A stretch of DNA of 64,000 nucleotides. Source: Progne subis subis. Taxonomy: Eukaryota; Chordata; Aves; Passeriformes; Hirundinidae. Position 1 is the stretch's first letter, and each line of letters opens with the position of its first letter. A model generated the notes under the pieces. That model searched no databases. It saw nothing but the letters and a program-made list of their open reading frames with translations, and was not told the DNA's origin. This document shows, piece after piece, positions 45,820 to 59,460 of the stretch. The stretch lies in contig JAKJHU010000155.1 of assembly GCA_022316685.1 (NCBI GenBank), positions 868,001 to 932,000 of the forward strand. The letters run 5' to 3'. A program made the translations under genes and the position numbers.

Positions 45820-45822
<3 letters not shown>

Positions 45823-45858
<36 letters not shown>

Positions 45859-45881
45859 AGAGAGAGAGGGAGAGAGAGAGA
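45823..45881 (+). repeat. A33 followed by (GA)n
   Basis: 33 A are followed by a GA-rich microsatellite with a GGG interruption, a common A-run-derived microsatellite structure. Confidence 0.93.
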
Positions 45882-48556
45882 AAGAAAAAGAAATGAACAA
45901 CCTATATTTTGAAAACTACTTTTACATTTGGAAACCACCTTGCCTGTCACTCTTGAGACAGGTGCTATGGAAGATGGCTCCAAGTTGTTTTTATCACTCA
46001 AAAAGTATTTTTCTTCCAAAAAATACCCTACCCAACTGCCATCTGCATTAAGTTATACATATATAACTCAACAGACAGAAGAAGGTACTTTTGTCTTTCC
46101 ATCTGTGCCAGGTCCTTTGTCAGCAAACAATGAGCTTTGCTGTTTAAATAAAAATATTTTCCTGATATTCATGTCTCTAATTGAAATTATAGTTTGAACC
46201 TAATGCACATTCAACTCATTATAATATATAAGTAATTTTCTTTTCTTGTTACTCCTTGAAGCAGAAATACTGCTGTACAAAACTGTATTCTAGTTTCTTC
46301 TAAATACCATACATAACTGGACAGAAACTCTCATCATGTCCTACTTTCTTTGCAGCTCTGCCCCCATTCCCTGTTTCTCTATAGGAAAAGTAAATTTGAT
46401 CAGATTTCTACTATTTGATACTTTCTAATGTCTGTAAATACTCTTTCCTTGCAATAAGCTGTTTAGAAAATTTACAGTTCTTGAGATCCCAAATATTCAC
46501 ATTCTAATGTGTAACTTCTTACCCAGTATGCTCCAATCCCCCTGAAATCTCACAAGTGAATCATGCAGTCTTGGATTGCTAGCTGTACAATTTGCTAAGT
46601 AATTTAGGCATGCAGAGATTGCATACAAAAGTAAGTGATAGAAATTAAAGTTTTTGTTCTTTTATTATGCACTCTTCAAAGTGACAAGGAACCTGGTATT
46701 CCTTTGGAATGCTAAGTACTTAATATTGAATGTAAGACTTGTAAACATTTTTCTCAGTAAAAATTCAGTTTCTCTTAAAGAAATAACTAACATCTTGAAA
46801 GAAAATCCTTCCAACATTATGGCCATTCTAGATAACACCTCTTGGATATCTGCACTCCTGCTACTTGTTTGGAAATTAATTTACATTTCCCACTATCTAC
46901 CTTTTTTGGATGCATCTTTATTATACCTGAACGTTTCTCTAGACCCAGGCATTCAGCCCAAAAATTAATGTTTGTATACCCTAAAGCTAAATCATTTTAA
47001 GACAAAATTGTCTACTAAACTAAAAAATACCCAGCTTAATGCATACAATGCAGTGCACATGCAAATCTATGCATATTACTTTGACCGCAACTTTATGGAG
47101 GCTGACTGCAACATTTCTTCCTGATGATCAACACACTCTAAACCTAGCTTCCCCTGTAATACTTCAAATTATTGTTCCAAATTACTTTAATATGATGGCC
47201 CATAAAGCTCATCCTCTTAACCCAAATGTATTCAGTGAATTAAAAAGAGTCCCCACAGTAGCAATCAAATGTCTCCTGTGCCTACTCATCACAGGAAGCA
47301 AAGTCACCCTTGATGAATTCTATCAAACTAAGCTACAGCAACCAGCAGCTTCTTTCCCATCATCCAGCTGTACTTCTACGCTAAAATCCCTGTCAGTTAT
47401 ACAAAAAAGTCTGTCCCGCTCCAGGGTGTAGGTGTATCAAAATTCAAATTAAAAGAAACCACATCAAGTTCTTTAATATTTGTCTCCCCAGTTCTATGGC
47501 TGAAGGCAACCTCCCTCTGTGTTTTCTCATTCCCCTTTCTTTCAGATTTCAATAAAATGTTTTTTACTTCTCTTGCTTCACAGATGCAGTCACTGAACTG
47601 CAGAACCCAAATACTTCTATTAAGCCCTCCAGCTCTCTACCTAACAGGACATTGTGGTAGGACCTTACTTAGATGGTTAGAGATAAGTGTTTGACACGTA
47701 TTCTGTACTTCAGTGATTTACCTCTAGCATTAGTATAGTATCTTTGCTACGCTTGCATGAAGTTCAGGACTCGCACATCGCAAAAGCAGATTTCAGGCAG
47801 GTTTCTGGCCAAGCAAATGGTTTTTCTTCAGGGAAAAGGAAGTGTTATTTGCTGAAGTGTTATTCTTTCTCTTTCCCTCTCTCACTTCCTCCTCCTTGCA
47901 CATGGTGCTGAAATTGTGTTTATTGGTGACTGATGCCAGGAAAACAGAAAAAGCTCGTGTGACTCCTGTGTGGTCTTTGTTCCATTTGCCTGCCCACTGA
48001 TTTAATGTTTTCCTTTGCTTTAATGACCAACCACACAATTATGCCCCTATGATTTACAGGACTAAATAGGCTTCTGATGAAGGGTTTTGTGCTGCTTTAC
48101 TTGTAACAACCTTTCCCCTAGTTGTTAGCCTAAGACACACAAGCCCTAAGGTCTACACCTTGCATATCCTGTCTACTTCATGCCCTAGATGATTGTTGGG
48201 CAGCCTATTCTTAGATCTCCTCTATGCTGCCAAACTCTTGCAATACAATTATCAGTAATGGGTTTTGCCTGTCCTTGAGCCTGCTGCAGAGTGACACAAG
48301 GAGCTTCAACTTTCTCATATAACTCAGCCCTCCTGGGGGGAAAAAAGTATAAGAAAAGCCAAATAGTCTAATTAGTCTCAGACTCGCAGTGTGGAAAGGA
48401 CCGACATTAGCCCTCTGCACTGCAGGAAGCAAGAAGGTTCTTTTCCCTTCTCCTCAGGGGCCCATACTTTTCCCAAAGGTGCAAAGTTAAAAAAAGAAAG
48501 AGATGGAAAAAGAAATAAAGACCAAAGAAAACAGCTCAATTTCCTCTTTTCCAGCC

Positions 48557-48577
48557 TTTTTTTTTTTTTTTTTTTCT
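48557..48577 (+). repeat. Poly-T tract (21 T)
   Basis: An uninterrupted T run followed by CTCCTCAG. Confidence 0.9.
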
Positions 48578-51510
48578 CCTCAGACGTTGAGATGGGGTCC
48601 TCTTGGCCCATCTCCTAGTAGTGCAGCAATTCAGCAGGCAGGTAACAGGATACAATGGCTGGAAGGACCACAGGTGCTGGTCTGCTAGTCACTAGTGTCT
48701 AGCTTCTGGAGAGGGCTGGCTACAATCCCACCACTTTAGAGAATGAGGTCAAGACAGCAAGCAGAGAAAATTCATTTTTTTCCCCCTGCAACCACCTTGG
48801 AAAACCTGTTCCTTATACCCTGTGTTCCTTTCAGCAAAATGTAAACAATATCTATAAATGCTATGCAGGCACTGTGACTGAAAAATCTTGGGCTATGTTA
48901 TAGATGATTAGTAGCATTTTCATTCTGCAAGTAATTCCAAAGTGTCTGTGAAGGCTTCTTGTGAAATTAGGAGCAAGTCTCACTGATTAAGAAAATCAGA
49001 ATACATCACAAAGTAGAATGTGATTATAAAGCTTCCTTTCATAGTCTATAATTAATGTATGGTTTTCGATTAGAAAGCTGAGTATCCTGGAAGATTCATG
49101 GAAACTCAGTTCTGCCTTTCTCATTTATATACACGAATGGTATATTTCCCCTTCTAGTTTTTGTCTCTTTAGTGCAAGGATTTGACTTCACTTATTTACT
49201 GCAGTCTGAAACCAGGAATAAGTGCTCCACACAGCAGAAAACCTTATGCTGTATGTCACAAAAAATGAGTAAAAAGATGAAAAATATAGCCAAGGGACTT
49301 CTGAAAATGTTCAAACATATATCAAACATACTGGAATGTCAGAGGGTTATGAAAGATTGGTAGGTTGCTACTTGAAAAGGTCAACCTTTAGTAAGAAAAA
49401 AATTTCAAAAAATAACTCATCCTGACACAGAGACTCAGACATTTTAGAAAACGAGAAGAATTTAAAAGGACAGTTGAATTTTTATTTATTTTTTTTTAAA
49501 TGCCTGGCATGTGACAGGACTACATCTTGTGGCTGGACATCTTTGACTAAAATTGAACAGAAAACAGTTTGTAATACATTAGCATCATCTGCTGGATAGT
49601 GCAGGGAATGCTTGCAAGTGCAGCTCGGAAACTGCAGTACTAAGTATGATACATGCCATTATTGTATTTGGCAAGCCATGCAGAATAGGCAGAACAGTTC
49701 AGACTCCTTCTTTTTTAGAACATTTCACATTTTCTTTTATTTTTTTGAACGTTTTCCTCTGGTAAAAGCCTGGGGGTTTCTGCCTAAAAAGTCCTAGCTT
49801 CATGTAGCAGGAAGTGCTGTGTGATAACTGTAGCAACAGGATATTGGTGTAGGATATTGGTATTTTAATTACAAATGTAACATTTACAAAAAGAGGCTTA
49901 CTTATTTTAGCCGTAGAACAATTTGAACATCTTTACAATGAAACCCAAAAAAAGAACTTACAGTCCACAGGCAGCAGTCCAAATTACCTTAAAAAGGAAA
50001 TATGAATTAGGATTGTGCCAGAAAAACATATAGCACGGTGGGAAATCGAAGTCTTGAATGTCTTGTCTGTAAGAGATGCCAGACATTAATTTGGCAGAAT
50101 GGGATGCATGGAAAAGGCTGTTCAAAAATTACATCAGCAGTACTCTACAGTGATTGTTCTAAATCTCTCCAAAACTGAACAGATGTTGAGAATCATGAAC
50201 AGCTATAATGACACAGATGAGTTACTGTTTAATTTACTCCTGGCTCCGTTTTTTTGCAAGGGTGGTGCTGGGCTCTCAGCAGAAGGCTCAGTGCCTGCAG
50301 CAGGGAAGCTGTGCTGGGGGCTGGACGAGAGCTCCCACCTTGGGTGTCGCCTGCCCCACTGGAGCACAGCAGTCACTGCATGAGCTGGGCCTGCTGCACC
50401 AGGAGGGTCTGCTGATACGATAGAGGAGCCCCAGGACTGCTCATTCTTTGCATTAAACACCTGTCTGAATTCTGAAGGATGCAGCATTTCCTGAGACCTG
50501 CTTAGGACTGAGAAGCTTTTCCTTTGACTTCTCCTCATGCCCATATTGTGAGGGTTAATGGATGTTCAGAGAAAGAAATACATAATTTTGGGAACACAGG
50601 GTTGTTGCCACGGAACAGATGAGGATATTTTTAGTCTACTATCCTCTGTGACAGAAGACAATCAGAATTGCTGTATTTTATACTGGGATTTCATCTAGTA
50701 TGTCCTGCATGGTGTAAAAACCCCTACAAAGCAAGCATTTCTTTGAAATACTCTGCTTTCTAAACAGAGAAAAAAAGGAAACCCGTAAATACTGGAAAGG
50801 AAAATGTCGTCTTACAAAGTCATAAAGTTACATTATATAACACTGCACCACAGCCCCAGCTACTGATCAGCTGTGTCTTGAGAAAAAGTACCGTGGTCCT
50901 TTTAAATGCTCATGAATATACATAAACCAACACACTGCCTTTTTCTGCATCTTGCAGCAGGAAGTTTGAATATACAAATATACTGTGCTGTAATAAATGA
51001 TTTTTGGATTGGTTTTAACTTTTATTTTTAGTGATGTTTTCTTCTCTTTGATGTGTTTATTTTTATTTATGTAAGCTGTTACTAGCAGCTAAAACTATAA
51101 TATATATGAGCTGAGAATGGTGGGTATCCAGGTTCTGGTGTTTTATTAAAGTCCAACACAGATCCTTCTAAGCCTCTCCAGTCTTGACTGGCTTAAAGAA
51201 TTGCTCTATTTCAGCATTTTTGCCACTCCTATTTATACCTTCCTTGCAAGATTCATAGAAGCTTCACAGAGCTGTTTATCAGCTATACTGTACAGCAGAA
51301 TAGCAGGCACACAGTCCCAGTCTTGAAACACTTAGAGGCTGCGATATTCCACCTTTAGGGGTAAGGGAGCACCCAAAATTTGTAGTTGCTCATGGGCAAA
51401 AGGTAAACAAAAGTTAGAGGGTCTAACCTAACCCTAATGTTAGTCCCTGACCTACTATACAAGCACATGGCAGTGGGTTTTGCATAAGAGTGAGACGAAA
51501 GGGAAGAGAG

Positions 51511-51752
<242 letters not shown>

Positions 51753-52389
51753 GCACCAGTCCTGATTCCTATCAGTCCTGCTGATGGGAAGTCCAGCATG
51801 GTGGAGTGTGCACCCAGGCTTGGTGAGGTTACATTTTATGGATAAGTTTTTCCCACCCTGAAGACAGGTTTCTTGCTTTGTCTTCAAATTAATTATCATG
51901 CACAGATTATTCTTTCAGACTTTTCTGGAAATGGATCAGAGGGCTTCAAAAATCTTTGGTGGTATTGACATCCCCCTACAGTCCATTCCAACTTCTCAGC
52001 CTCGTTCCTGTGCTTGTGCCGTATTGTGCTGTGCTTATCTCCAGTAACAAGAACAAAGACTTTTGTCGCAGAAATTGGTACCCTACTTCTGCATGGCCAC
52101 CTTCTCCAACCCCTGGTTATTGCCAACAATCCTTGTCTGTTATTGCCAGTGATCCTTGGCTGGACATCCAGCTATCAGTGTTTGAGACATACATATTGTC
52201 TTCTGGGATTCTGCAGAGCCCTTTTGACAATTTGGATTATCGGTAATCCAAAAATGAATTCAACTAACAATTGGTCAGAGGTGAAGAGCAAGGAAAGTCA
52301 AGTAATAATAGCATGGGCACAGTCTGGTGATTGCCTGGCATTCTGTGTAGTATTTGCCTAAATGTACTTGGATGTTGACATTTAAGGTG

Positions 52390-52745
52390 TGTTGTGGTTT
52401 CAGCTGAAGTAGAGATAATTTTCTTCCCGGTAACTGGTGCAGTGCTGTGTTTTGGATTTCATATGAGAATAATGTTGATAACACACTGATGTTTTAGTTG
52501 TTGTTGAGTAGTGCTTACCCTAAGGCAAGGACTTTCTGGTTTCCCAGGCTCTGTCAGTAAGGAGCTGCACAAGTAGCTGGGAGAGAGCAGCTGACCTGCA
52601 GTAAAGAAGATTCCGCACCATGGAACGTCATACTCAGTATAGAAACTGAGAGGAGGTGTCTGGGGTCCTGCAGATTGATGCTCAGGGATGGGCTGGGCAT
52701 CAGTCAGCAGGTGATGTGCAATTGTATTGTGAGGACATGGGAGAT
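52390..52745 (+). mobile_element. Solo LTR of an avian endogenous retrovirus (ERVL-like)
   Basis: Begins TGTTGTGGTTTCAGCTGAAG and contains several stretches typical of an abundant passerine LTR: TAATTTTCTTCCCGGTAACT, GCAGTGCTGTGTTTTGGATT, ATGTTGATAACACACTGATG, GTCATACTCAGTATAGAAAC and GTGCAATTGTATTGTGAGGA. No internal viral genes flank it. The 3' edge is approximate. The family assignment is from memory of avian repeats. Confidence 0.75.
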
Positions 52746-55700
52746 TTTTGAGACCCTGAGATGAAAACATGCAACAATGAAGAGGTGGTATTCTGGAAAA
52801 GAATAGTTTTGGATAATAGCTGAAAAAAAAGGAGAGGAGAAAAATTATTCATGTGATTCAGACTGTGAACTAGCAGGAAGAATCATTAGAGAAGGAAATT
52901 AAGGTGAACAAGGGATGGCAAGATTTCAAGAAGCAGGGAACAGTAGTCTTAAATATTCAAGATAGGAAGAATGGGGTAGGAGCTGACACCCCAAGATTTC
53001 CTTAGGACAGTTGATCATTTGAGGCTAGAACACAAGAGCTTCACTTAAGCATCAACTGACACCTTTCTATCTTTTCTGAGGGCATGACCTAACCATTCAG
53101 TCCTTCTTTTTCTTTGGAAAGGAAATTAGCCTGAGAGAACAAAAAGAAAAATAGCTAAAAATATACAGTGAATCATGGAAAATTATATCTACTAAATTTC
53201 ACAGTGTACTGCAATTGCCATAGTAACTCTGGTTGGTGGATTACTGCAAGCTGTTTCTCTGCTAAATTTTCCTGGAAGCTTTGCCAATTCTCAGTTTGGA
53301 TTAAACATGAAGTTTAATAAAGAGGGCACTCTGAGACCTCACATTGTCTCCTATTTCTCTTTTGCCGTCTTCCCCTTTTATTCCTCTTTGCAAGGGACAA
53401 GTCCTTTAGGGAAGAGTTCAAAGGCATCTTTTACCAAAGTTGTAAATGGACTTATAGTAGGGTTTGTACAGTGTGTTATATTTCTGGTTCTTGATTTCCA
53501 ATTCAGTGAAATGTAATTCTTTGTTGGAAAATGAAGTATTACTTATTGCTGCTTTCTTGGTTGTTTTTCTCATTCCATCTAACAGAAAAGTCCAGCTGAT
53601 CAGTGATACAGCACTATATATCACAAAACAAGAAAGTAAAAAGCAGCTTGAGAGGAAAAACATGAAAAGGGACTTTACCTCTTTGTCCTACTTTCTGAAA
53701 CTAACAGTTTCCAACTGTGATAACAATCCCCAACCTGAGAGAAAGGTAGGAACTATAAAGAAAGAAGGCAACTCAGCCAGTGGATTTATTTGGTGAAAGT
53801 TTCTTTCTCAGACATTGCAAAGCTGCATTTCATGTATGCTTTGAGAAACAGAGCTTTGTATTCTGCCTCCAGGTATGTATAGCTAGTCTCCTTTTTCTCT
53901 CTTGTGTAGATTTCAGAAAACTAGGATAGGTAATGTACAATGCTACAACAGAAAATGAGCTGACTAAAACTGTTGGGAAAACACTGTGAGTTAAGTTCAT
54001 CATTGCTTTTGATGACTACTTGGTAATGCACAATGACAAACACTGTGTCATTCTCACAAAGCAATGCTGTTGGCCTTTTCCATCCAGAAGTGGAAACATC
54101 TCCAAAAGAATGGAATCCTTCTAGCAGATGACAAGGATCACTAGCATGCGGTGTCCAATAATTGCCATCCTTTGGCCAATGAGTCATGAAATGGTGATGG
54201 GTAGAACAGATCACATTTTAGATTTTGGAAGCACACAAATGATTGCATTCTCCATCTGATGTAGCTCTTTAGCATGTAAAAACTTCCTTCTTACAAGAGG
54301 CAAAATAGTATAATTGTGGACATCTAGAAGGATGAATTATGTACTTCTGGAAGAATAAAAACAGTTAGGAGAAAAGTCTTGTGACAATTGAAATACCAGC
54401 TTGTTAGAGACAAAGGGAAAAAACTTTTGGTGTGTAAACAGGAAGTTCCTGTTTGGCTTGATTCTTGAGCATTTCAAGCCAAAGGCTGACTAGTCAAAGA
54501 AACAACTTTATGAGTCATCAGCTGCAGAATCATGCTTGCCATGACCAAACACAGAAAAGTAAGAAGGATGCACAAGGGATATGCAATTTCTTTTGCTTTG
54601 AGAGAAAAAGAATACTACAGTAAAAAATAAAGCTTAAGGCAATACTTCTGGTACAAAAATCCTCTTAGAGTCAAAGCCCTTAACCCCTTAAAATATGATT
54701 CAATCATCTACATAAACTTATCCTGGGCAATACAAATTTAATTCTTGCTGCTGCATCAGTCCTCAGAAGACCCTGTGGCTAAGTTATAAACTACTGTGTT
54801 TCGTCTACAAAACAGGTCAGTAATTTCCTTTCCTTTTTCTGCTCCTTCCTTCTGGATGGTAAAGAGGACCTCAGTAAGTTCTCTGAAAATGGTGATGTAT
54901 TTTCTTTTTAATAAAACACAGAGACCTGTACAAAAGATGAGTATCAGGGAAGACTGGCAGAATCAAAGAGCATAAAATAAAATAGGAGGGGAGAACAGTT
55001 GTACAAAATAAATGTGTAGTGTCCCTTGAAATATTCTCTATATAGTGCTTGTTTTGGTGAGAGAATTGTTATCACCATGCAGGTGTACAATTGTAGAAAC
55101 AATAGAGAGTAGGAGTGTGATTGAAGACTGACAGAGCTCTGGGACATTAATAAAATACTGAAAAGATTTAAAAAGAGAAAGAAGTGAAAAGTTGTAAGCA
55201 AAAAGCATACTCAAGTGATCTCTTTTGAGGGGAAATCATTGTACAGACACAAGTAGGTTAGCTCTGAATTACTAAATTAATAGTCAGTACGGGGTAAGGA
55301 AAAAATATTTCACATCATCTATTTTTACAAATCTCTGCCTAAATATACACAAGTTGGTTTGGGATGAGCCATCTCAAATTTCTCAAAGAAAGTGCCCTTG
55401 AGTAGTTGATATAGAATGGTTTATTGTTCCAGTGCCTACACACTGGTTCTCTCCTAGGAATAAAACCCAAGAAACCTTAATGTAGAAATAAGCCAACTTT
55501 ACTTCGTGTAAGGAAATTGAAGAAACATGTCAGATGCTAATATTTCATATTCTATTAGAAGTGAAAGACCAAGATTCTCTCAGACTTTGATAATCTGTGC
55601 CTTCTTCCTACTCTGTGCAGACATATAAAATTCTTGCAATTCCTCACACATATTAATAAATATTTCTCCTCAAACTATGTAGCCAGATGACACTTAGTGT

Positions 55701-57688
55701 GCTGTAAAAGAAAAGGAAGGTTTTCAAGAGAATTATCTGTCTGATATATCAACACTCCTCCTTTTTCTTTTAGAATTGTGGTGCCTTTGAGGGGGAAATC
55801 TTATGTAAATGATAGCATAATAACATTTCTCAAATCACACATTGTGAGTGTTATGAAGGACAGAAATGAGGGCTTACTTTATTGGAATTATGCCCAACAT
55901 AGTCCAAATCTAAAACACTGTGGTGGTTTTCCCTACAAGTTACTGGAAAGGGAGAAAATAGAGCACCAGTAATGTTACTGGTTTTGACACAACAGGGCCA
56001 AATCCCAGAGCGGAGAATTTCAAATAGAAGCCTCCAACTTGGTGACTGCTTTGAGTTTTTAAATCTGGTTTTCTTATGCAAAAAAGATCATGCGGTTGTG
56101 AGGAGGGACACATTTAAGAGGTGTTAGCTGGCCAGGGAGAGAGCCTGGAGGTCCAGAGCAGAAAGTGAGCACAAACGTAATCACAAACTAGTAACCCAGC
56201 AAACCGTGCTGTCCTTTGTGCACCCAAACAAGTAGAAACTGGGGGAGCAATCGATCTGGAGCTGCTGACACAGTGGAAGAAAGGAGGAAAATCTAGGGAC
56301 ACCGTTCTGTAGGTCACTAAGTCCCATTATTTCTGCTGCTGATTAAACAACCAATTTTCTAAAAAGAGAGCCAGCCAAGGGATTTTCTTGGCGCTTCTCT
56401 CACATTTTAGGGTTCTTCTTTGTTGCAGAGGAGAGAGTAGAATTGCAAAGCATCTTCTGCGCTTAATTGATGGCCCTTACTGACATCCAAAATCATGTAG
56501 AAATCCCAAAGCAACCAGATTACCTCTTGAATTGCAGGACAAATATCATGGACTACCTCTGACTTGCAACTTGGTTTTTTTCTTTTCAGTCCTCGAGCTC
56601 CTTGAGTTGCAAATATATGAGACTTCACCTCTTTCAAAATGTTTCCATCATTAGAGGACAGCACTGCTTTCATGTAGACAAATCTGCACAGACATACACA
56701 CTCTATTCCAGCATTAACAAATATTTACTGTTTAAATAGTGATTAACAAACATTGTTCATATTTCAATTTCATCCACCAAAACAAAGCAGCAGCTGACTT
56801 ATGAGTTATATTACAATTTTTATCATGCTGGTGGGTTTTAAACTGATTTTCCTAGTAGTGACCACTTCCTTCCCAATTAAATAAAGTTAGTCAATAGGTC
56901 TTAAGGCAAGATTCAACAATGCTTCTTAAATTACTGTTAGTTTTAAGGAATGACAAAATTTACAGGATTTATAGTCTGATTAAATGCTTGAAATACCGAC
57001 ATTTTAAGAACAGTATGGAAAAGGGAGCCTATAATTACTAAAATTTAATCTAAGAATCTTTAACCTGGAAAGGGACTTGCAAGTTTGGATGTTAGAAATT
57101 ATTCAGAATTCAATTTCTCACATAGTAACACATTTAATTAGCAAAAGTCTCCTGTTAACCTACTATGTAAAATTTATTCTGAAATGCCATTTCACGGTGA
57201 AGAGAATTCAAAGTACAGAGGAAAATGGGACATAAGAAATTCTAATTTTTTTTGTCTTTCTTACTCTTGAGAGAATTTGTAGTTTGTCCTTAGGATTTCT
57301 TGACAAGGCCACGAGCAATAGCAAAGACCTGATGGACCTTAAGTCCTTTTGTGTCCTATGCACATAGGAATCTAATTTGCCAGAGCCAGGGCAAAAAATG
57401 GAGCCTTCAACAGAGTCTAGTCTCGACCCAGGGAGAACCACACCTGTAGCTGTAGCCACCTTTTCACGGAAATGGTTCTTTAGGGGATGTAGTCGGCCAA
57501 AATATATTAAAATTTCACCCACAGACTTAGAGCAAGGTTTTAGAGGAGGTACTTGCAGCAGAACAACTGATGCCAATAAGCATCACTGAATATTTCCATC
57601 ATATTTAGTGCAATGTAATTTAACAAAAGGCCAGGGGAGGATTTTCTGATCTCTGATTTGAAGAAATCAAGCTGTAAATTGAAGGAAG
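52746..57688. other. Gene-free interval
   Basis: AT-rich sequence. No exon, RNA gene or clear mobile element is recognised. Confidence 0.5.
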
Positions 57689-57722
57689 AATCACACAATG
57701 GTTTGGATTAGAAGGCACCTCG
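57689..57722 (-). repeat. CR1 3' terminal fragment, antisense
   Basis: GAATCACACAATGGTTTGGA and AGAAGGCACCT match the reverse complement of the CR1 terminus. The match stops abruptly where the GC-rich ERV-like block begins. Confidence 0.65.
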
Positions 57723-58335
57723 AGCTTTATTTCTTTCTTTTAACTTCGAAAGGGAAACGCGGATTTCCCTCATTCCCTGTCTGGAAGGGGCAGCGGGGGT
57801 TTGGCACCTTGCGCGTGACCCAGAGGGTGCCCAGGCTGCTTGGGCACCGGGGGACAGGGGACAAGGCTCCGAGGCACAGGCAGCCCAAGGCCCGGCCAGC
57901 TGGGCAGGGCCAGGGAGAACAGCCAGGGAGAACAGCCAAGGCGATCAGCCAGGGAGATCAGCCAGGGAGAGAGGCGGGCCCAGCTGCGAGCCCAGGGCCC
58001 CGGGACAGCTCTCCGACGTGACGGGCCCAAAGCCGGGCTGGAAACCCGCCCGAGCCGGGCCTGGCACCGCAGAGCCCGCGGGCACAGCTGTGGGAAAGCG
58101 GCAATAGACACACAGTAGACAAATGGCCACGACACAGCCCGGGCCAGGGCGGAGTTTAAACGCAGACCTCGGCCCCGGAGGGACGGCAGGCCCCAGGAGA
58201 AGCCGGCCAGAGCCATCAGGGATATTAGTGCTACTCCCAACAGCGCTCCAGTCCTGACAGACAGAGATGCTTGGATCACACTGCGTCTTTCCCTGGACAC
58301 AAGTGCCCTGCCATCTGCACCTTGCATACCAGTGT
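57723..58335 (-). mobile_element. GC-rich ERV-like leader segment, antisense
   Basis: About 600 bp, GC-rich, lying immediately downstream in minus-strand sense of an LTR. Its base composition is unlike the surroundings, which fits a fairly recent insertion. It contains five tandem copies of a 13-bp unit (CAGGGAGAACAGC and variants) at 57911-57975. A 194-codon minus-strand frame covers it without recognisable domains and crosses the LTR boundary region, so I do not call a gene. Confidence 0.5.
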
Positions 58336-58808
58336 TGTAAATATGATGGACCAAATTTTAGAAATCAAAATTTAGAATTTTATTGAGAGACAAAATGACA
58401 GTCTCGGACAGCCACAATTAAAAGGACAGCGTCGAGCCCGGGGTCGGCACTGGGTGAACTCTGATAACACACTCTGCCAGTCTGTTATCCTCCAAGTTCA
58501 CATTTTCGGCTTGAAGCAGCCTCTTTTTATACACAGGATCGTGGAAAAAATACGGGGCTCCGATGTTTTTCCCTGTCCGCTGCAGCTTCATTAACTATTC
58601 ATGTTCGGGTCTGGGTGTTCTGGATAGTTCTTCCTGGGCTAACAATGACCTTAATGGTTGAGCCCAGGTGTGTCGTAGATATGGTAATGTCCGGAGGAGT
58701 CGGATGAGATATGGATAGATATGATAATGTCCGGAGGAGACGGGTGAGATATGGATAGATATGATAATGTCAGGAGGAGACGGGTGAGATATAGATCTGA
58801 TGTGATCA
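58336..58808 (-). mobile_element. Retroviral-type LTR, antisense
   Basis: Read on the minus strand it has the order of an LTR: U3 repeats, a TATA box (TATAAAAAG, + 58523-58531), about 145 bp later AATAAA (+ 58379-58384), then an AT-rich U5. A TG at 58808-58807 is a possible 5' end. The exact ends and any target-site duplication are not resolved. Confidence 0.65.
58678..58797 (+). repeat. 40-bp tandem repeat x3 inside LTR U3
   Basis: Three head-to-tail copies at 58678, 58718 and 58758, each starting GATATGRTAATGTCMGGAGG. Only a few bases differ between copies. Duplicated U3 units of this kind are typical retroviral enhancer repeats. Confidence 0.93.
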
Positions 58809-59380
58809 TTCGGTTCTTGAGCTGTTCATCTGCTTCTTCCGTGGTTTTGTGTTTTTTTCAGAGTTTCCCGGCAGAGGCATTTCGATGTCATTCTTAACAT
58901 AGTCCTTGTGTCCCTTTTCTGGTACTGTGCTGCCAGCAGGGATACCCTGTACCTCTCCCTGTATGGTCTTTGTTTTTGCAGATATAAAACTTATATGAAT
59001 TAACCTTAAAGACATATATTACAGTTTTATCCCAGTTTTCCTTAGAACATATGCAGGTAGATACAAACTTATATTTTATATGTGTGTATTACAATACAGA
59101 CATATTCAAACACATATTCAAAGTTTAGGACATTTATCACACCAGCAAGAGAGGTTCTGGCGTCTTTCTGCCCGTTCAGGTGGCTGTCAGCCTACCAGCC
59201 TTGGAAACCATCCTCTGACTTTCCCAATAACCATCAAATAAGGCTGCTTCAAGATGGGCAGGGGTCACATAAGGACATTTATAGTTATATATATATAAGG
59301 CTGCCCACAAGGTTATGAAAATCTCCTGGGGGGTAGCATATTTAGGCTGGATCCCCATTAACTGGATTACAAAAAGTTGT
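58809..59380 (-). mobile_element. Possible ERV internal fragment next to LTR
   Basis: Two short minus-strand frames (about 70 and 60 codons) lie directly upstream of the LTR in minus-strand sense. They have no recognised domain, and assignment to the 3' internal part of an endogenous retrovirus rests only on position. It may equally be host sequence. Confidence 0.25.
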
Positions 59381-59410
59381 TAAAATGAATCCTAAAAATG
59401 CCTAGGGCAA

Positions 59411-59412
<2 letters not shown>

Positions 59413-59456
<44 letters not shown>
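59413..59456 (+). repeat. Poly-T tract (44 nt, one C interruption)
   Basis: Twelve T, one C, then 31 T. It lies at the right edge of the ERV-like block. Confidence 0.92.

Positions 59457-59460
<4 letters not shown>

Noticed and set aside
46654..47431. Two plus-strand frames of 104 and 130 codons close together
   Set aside because: AT-rich, with no recognised domain and no splice or promoter context. Chance frames of this size are expected in a 64-kb window.
53464..53796. 110-codon plus-strand frame with a hydrophobic start
   Set aside because: No family resemblance and no neighbouring exons; not distinguishable from chance.
57770..58354. 194-codon minus-strand frame as a membrane protein gene
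   Set aside because: It covers the GC-rich ERV-like segment and its 13-bp repeats; the hydrophobic look comes from repeat composition.
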